NCBI GenBank assembly: GCA_027186245.1
Contig: CP114492.1
Location: forward strand, 4,972,501-5,036,500
Origin: Coriaria nepalensis
Lineage: Eukaryota; Streptophyta; Magnoliopsida; Cucurbitales; Coriariaceae
Reading direction: 5' to 3'
DNA: 64,000 bases
The stretch's first letter is position 1. Each line of letters begins with the position of its first letter. The notes beneath the pieces are model-generated. The model did no database searches. It was not told the origin of the DNA and worked only from the letters and a program-made list of their open reading frames with translations. A program made the position numbers and the translations under genes. Of this stretch, positions 59,460 through 64,000 are shown one piece after another.

Positions 59460-62400
59460 TGTTGTATTATTTAAATGACATAAGAAAACATCAAAGCATG
59501 AAACAATTATAAGAATAGAAAAGGAACAATACTCACATCCTATACGCTTCAGAACGAATCCCCAAAAATATTTGTTTTCCCTTCAAATGGTGTTATGCAT
59601 GATTGAAGAGCCCTTCGAAAAGAACTACAAAGCAATCCAAGTGTCTTGTTTCTAATCTTGATCCATAGAGACTAAATTTTTTTCAGAGTTTTTCTCGCTT
59701 AGGGCATTCAACACATGAACTATCTAAGCTCCTAAAGGAGGCAGAGGGAGAATCTCTCTCTAGAAATTTGGCCACTCTAAAGAGGAGAAGACGATGATTT
59801 TTTCATGGCCCCTAAGGTTCTTTATATAAACTCCTAGAGGAGGTTGTTTGTGTTAGGAAACAGATGCATACATATAATAAAATAAATGTCCTGAAGAAAT
59901 ATTTAAAATTTTATTCGTATCATATTAGTATGCACAATTTCTATCCAGACCGATCATACAATAATTAATTCACATATAATCTATTTTACAGAAAGCAGAG
60001 TAAATCTCATCAGTCTTAAATCAAGGTTTAGGGAAAAGGAATACCTCTTTTGATTTATAGAATTCTTCTTGAATAAGATGGGGAGGCATCCCCGTGTTTA
60101 CCCTATAATCATTATACATACGATTCATTAGGCACCGTTAAATTTCTATTTAAGATCTCAACTCATGGATAATAAGCTTAGGAAAAATTTTCTTTTTTTT
60201 TTCGGCCAAGAGGTTTGTGCGTGCACTTTCTAATTTCAGCCACAAAAGGTGCTATTTATAAGGCACCATTAAGTATAAGGTTTCCTAATCTTTTTAGGTT
60301 TTCTTATACCTTAGGTTTCCTAATCACATTAGAAAAGCAAATAGGTCAAACCCATTACATATGACCATCCACCCATAGGTCATACCCATGGGTTATTTAA
60401 TCAATTATTTGATTAATTTTGACCCATAAAAATCTGATTAATAATTCAACCCATTAACCATTTAATGTTTGATTATTAATTATGAATATTTAGGATTATT
60501 TTATAATTAAATGAAAGTTTTTATGTAATTTATTAATTTCTAATTACTTCAATGTCATACTTAGTTGTGCTAGTAGAGCTACATGACATTAAATTAACAA
60601 ATTAATGATCACCATCTTTCCCTTATAATCAAATTACAAGTCAAATTACCATTTTATCCCTAAAATGGTTTTGATCCATAGTGCCTTTTTCTCCAACGAA
60701 ACTTTAACTAAGTTACTACAAACCTTATGTGTGTAACTGAATAGGTTTTACATCACGCCGACAAGAGAATTTCATAAACACCTTTCTGATTTTAATTAAT
60801 TCCAAATTAAATTTGTTTAAATTAAACAGTATCATCTCATAATTAAATAACTTTAGGCCTCCAAGTCAAGATTGTTTAATAAAAAAGTGTTAAAACTACC
60901 CGAAAGATGAAACGCACCATCTTCTAAAATAATCTATTTGTGACCATCATATACTTAAAGTAACATTCCTTCCATCTTCGCCAACATCCCGTTTCGTCCT
61001 AGGGCATTATTTATCTGTTAAATTCTAATAGATAAAGCATATGAACTATCATACCTTTATTGAATATCGACAATGGATTTGCATAAAATCCTTTTAAACC
61101 ATATTACTTTGAAAAAATTCATTGTTTAATAAAGTATATAATCCATAGGATCTAATTCCAAATAAAGAAGCAATGAATTCCCTCTTAACTACTCATAATC
61201 ATTCTCGCACAACACTTCATACCCAATGGTTCACCACATGTTCACCTATGGCTAGAGCTAATAAAAATGATGTCAAAATATGAAGTTTGGTACTCAAGAA
61301 GACCATGGTGTCTTAGGTCGGAGGATCACATGTAAAATAGTCACTAGATAATTCTCATCAACAGTTAGTATAAATTACTATTGAGAATTATCTCATTTTC
61401 ATGTTTGATACCTTTAGTCTATTAAGCGCCCACACAATCTACTAACACCACTAGATGTAAGATCGGCCACCCTAACAATTAGGTGATGAACTATATGATT
61501 GTCTATTCGAATCAATCGATGTCCATTCTTGAGATCCTATGACAATAAACTATTTGTATCTTAAAAGCTTTTAGCGACTAGAGTCTCTACTATCATGATC
61601 ACTGTCATGGTCTCTAAAGTGTACAACTCTAGGTATTGAATTTTATCATGATATGCATATATAGAACATATAATATTAATTCCCAAATAATCAATAAACA
61701 TGATAAATATTAGTTCTTTTATTAATGACAATAAATAATATCTTGCTAATATCCTCATATAGATAGTATCACATATAGTATTTATCTCATCGGATCAAAA
61801 TGCGATTGGATTGTTGGGCATACAATTTCAGCTTGTTGGAGTAGAATTCTTTATGATAATTACAATAAATACCAATAACTATTATTAATTAAACAAAAGC
61901 AACCGCATAAAATATGGGTGCTGGTGACTGACCCCAATTGGGTCCATGGTTTAAGTGAAAAAACTATTCACTTTCAATCAATCATACTAATTACTATAAT
62001 TAATATTAATTAAATTAAGAACCATTGCACATGCATCTCATATGCATGTGATAGGTCATAGGGTTGTGTTTGACCAAAATTTGACTTTACAATTAATTGA
62101 TAAAAATATAATTTATCAAATTGTCATTTAACTCTTTAAAGTCAAATTTACCCTTAAAGAACCATATATGAATTTGTTAATCAATCTCACTAATTCATAT
62201 ATCCAAGAATAAATTCATTAATCTAATTAATCAATTTAAATTCTTTATAGTAAATGATTAATTCTCAATTAACTAATGTAATATACTTAGTTGTGTTAGT
62301 GGTGTAGTTGACATCAAGTTAATAAATTAATTCAGTTTTACTATTTATATTATATTCATTAATCTTATTATTGATATAATAAGTCTTTTCCTCCAATTGA

Positions 62401-63524
62401 TGAAAATACCATTTGAGTTACTTTTAGTTTTTATATGTATAATCGGCTAAGTTCTACATCACAATAGTAAGATGGAATTCATGACTCTTCATATTTTTAT
62501 CTAATTTATTAATTACACACATTCAACCTTGATAAATAGTTAAATATAATCATCTCATGATTAACTTTATTTAATCCTTTCAAATCAATATTGACTTATG
62601 ACAAAGTGTCAAGATCGCTTGTGAGATGAGAAGTGTATAATTTATTCCAAAAGAACGTGTATGACTATTACTGTGTTATTACTATTTTTTCATCTTACCA
62701 ATATGCCAATTTTTATAAGGGTGTCGTTTACTATTAAACCTTAATTGATAAATCATATAAAAAATATCTCTATGTAATTAAGACAATGGCTTTAAAGAAT
62801 GCTATTTTTTTTAATCATACTATCTTACAAGGATTTCTTTATTATATAAACGAGCATATTGTGTCATTTTTCTCTCTTATATACTAGAGCAATGGATTTA
62901 ATTTTGATCACTCACAACCTTTATATCTGGCACTCTATACCTAATAATTTATCCTACTATGGTCCTTGACTAGGATATTTTAGGATAATGTCAAAGTATA
63001 AAACCCCAAGTATAATAGTACATGGTGATTACATGTCTGACAATCACTAACACATATAGTCACTAGATAAACACTCATTTAGCACCCGCATGTGAATCCA
63101 GATATTCTACTAATATGAATGGTAATGAGATCAAATATTGTTAACAATTAAAAAGATAATGCATGCAACGGTCTTTTCGAATTATCATGTCCTGTCTTGA
63201 TAATTCTATGACCATAAACAATTCATATCTTTAGGCTTTAAGCATCTTGAATATCAACTAGCATGATCATCATGATGGTTCAAGTGCATAACCTAAAGTT
63301 CTAGGACTTTATCATGATATGTCAATTAAGTGGCATATAAAATTATTTTCCAACATAAATAATAAGCATGATAAATAATAAATGTCTTTATTAGTGATCA
63401 ATATATCAAATATGTTAATCTATTTCTACTATTTTATTTCAAAAATCCTAATGTTCCAATCTATATTCCAGTCTACATGCCCAATCAAATTTAATGAAAT
63501 GGCTTGATGGACATATAACTTTCA
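59460..63524 (-). repeat. Copia-family 3' LTR (D2), split by a solo LTR
   Basis: The LTR lies at 59,460-59,850 and 61,836-63,524, about 2,080 bp in total. The plus-strand right edge CATATAACTTTCA is the reversed TGAAAG start, and on the minus strand it is preceded by AAGTGAGAGAT, a polypurine tract like that of copia A. The left edge is TGTTGTATTATTT. The interruption is the solo LTR 59,851-61,830. Adjacent RNase H coding text to the right (63,545 on) identifies this as a 3' LTR. Confidence 0.8.
59851..61830 (-). mobile_element. Copia-family solo LTR nested in another LTR
   Basis: The edges are TGTTAGGAAACAGATGC and CATACAATTTCA, almost the same as the solo LTR at 46,974-48,978, with colinear homology throughout (for example ATCAAGGTTTAGG, GTTAGGAAACA and ATAGTATCACATA blocks). 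Flanks are GTTTG (59,846-59,850) and GCTTG (61,831-61,835), differing by one transition. The length is 1,980 bp, without coding capacity. The open frame at 61,561-61,758 is chance. Confidence 0.9.
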
Positions 63525-64000
63525 ATCTCTCACTTACACTAAAGCCAATCATTTATGAATCTTATTCTCATTTTGTCAAAATGAAAATTAAATTTTTGTT
63601 GGAAAAGCATCTTAGTAAGTGGACTAGTTATGTTATCACCTACGTTGACTCCCTTGACATTCATGTTTCCTATTCTGACTAATCTAGTGTGGAAAAATAT
63701 CGCAGCATGTGTTTGAATTTTTATGAGACCTTGGTTGCTTTACTTGCGCACTGGCATCATTGTTATAATAGTTTAACTATTGGAGCAATGATGCTAGGGA
63801 CTATGCTCAGTTTAGTTATGAACTTTCTCATCCAAACAATTTCCTTAGCTGCTTTATTTGCCGTAATGTATTCACCCTCAATGATGGAATTAATGGTTGT
63901 TTCCTGCTTGGAACTTTTTCCAATCTTACCGCTTCTTCATTGAGTACAAAAGACAAACCCTGAAATTAATCCACTATTATCATCATTGGATTGAAAAAAC
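63525..64000 (-). pseudogene. Copia RNase H end, element continues past window
   Basis: On the minus strand the text follows the copia RNase H: SGKIGKSSKQETT, an EGEYITANKAAKEIVWMRKFITKL-like segment, PSIIAPIV, then a degraded CDNN...KEPRSH...KHMLRYF region near 63,700-63,760. It leads into AAGTGAGAGAT and the LTR start at 63,524. It resembles copia A RNase H more than copia B or C. Several stops and frame changes are present. The plus-strand frames at 63,494-63,943 are shadows. Confidence 0.85.

Noticed and set aside
63494..63943. Two plus-strand frames near the right edge
   Set aside because: They are antisense to a copia RNase H remnant; the hydrophobic look is a shadow effect.
1..64000. 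tRNA or rRNA genes
   Set aside because: I saw no cloverleaf-compatible conserved A/B boxes or rRNA segments; the only tRNA-related match is the primer-binding site at 27,186.

Overview
The window looks like nuclear DNA of a flowering plant, most likely a eudicot: AT-rich, with a long tandem satellite, layered LTR retrotransposons, and one intron-containing plant cell-wall gene. I cannot name the species. Apart from the gene at 40.66-42.05 kb I see no intact protein-coding gene. Most open frames elsewhere are chance frames in satellite or LTR sequence, or decayed retrotransposon coding remnants.

Layout. (1) 1-20,192: an uninterrupted satellite array of about 142 head-to-tail monomers of 141-142 bp, running off the left edge. 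The left part (class A) contains a 9-monomer higher-order repeat (HOR) of exactly 1,277 bp, present as three copies I could not tell apart. The right part (class B, from about 11.9 kb) uses different variants, and distinctive ones also recur every ~1,277 bp. (2) 20,193-25,880: the array breaks abruptly into LTR-retroelement debris: a decayed Ty3/gypsy integrase end on the minus strand, short tandem repeats, a possible LINE 3' tail with poly(A), and one unidentified open exon. (3) 25,880-39,705: a decayed plus-strand Ty1/copia element (copia A). Its gag is interrupted twice, by a 4.1-kb gypsy solo LTR and by a 2.05-kb copia solo LTR, each with a near-perfect 5-bp target duplication. (4) 39,706-46,419: the genic island, with a GH17 beta-1,3-glucanase gene, AT-rich flanks, a strong GC-rich dyad and a copia RNase H relic. 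(5) 46,420-58,549: a decayed minus-strand copia element (copia B) carrying a copia solo LTR with a perfect duplication (GAAAG) and, inside its RNase H region, a 7.8-kb internally deleted gypsy element. (6) 58,550-64,000: more copia LTRs nested in each other and the RNase H end of an element running off the right edge.

Two retroelement families explain most of the right two thirds. One is a copia family with ~2.0-kb LTRs that start TGAAAG and end TAACA, with a polypurine tract like AAGTGGGAGAT. The other is a gypsy family with 3.3-4.1-kb LTRs that carry up to three unrelated minisatellites. Relative insertion order can be read from the target duplications. The setting resembles (peri)centromeric heterochromatin beside an active gene; the centromere link is inference.
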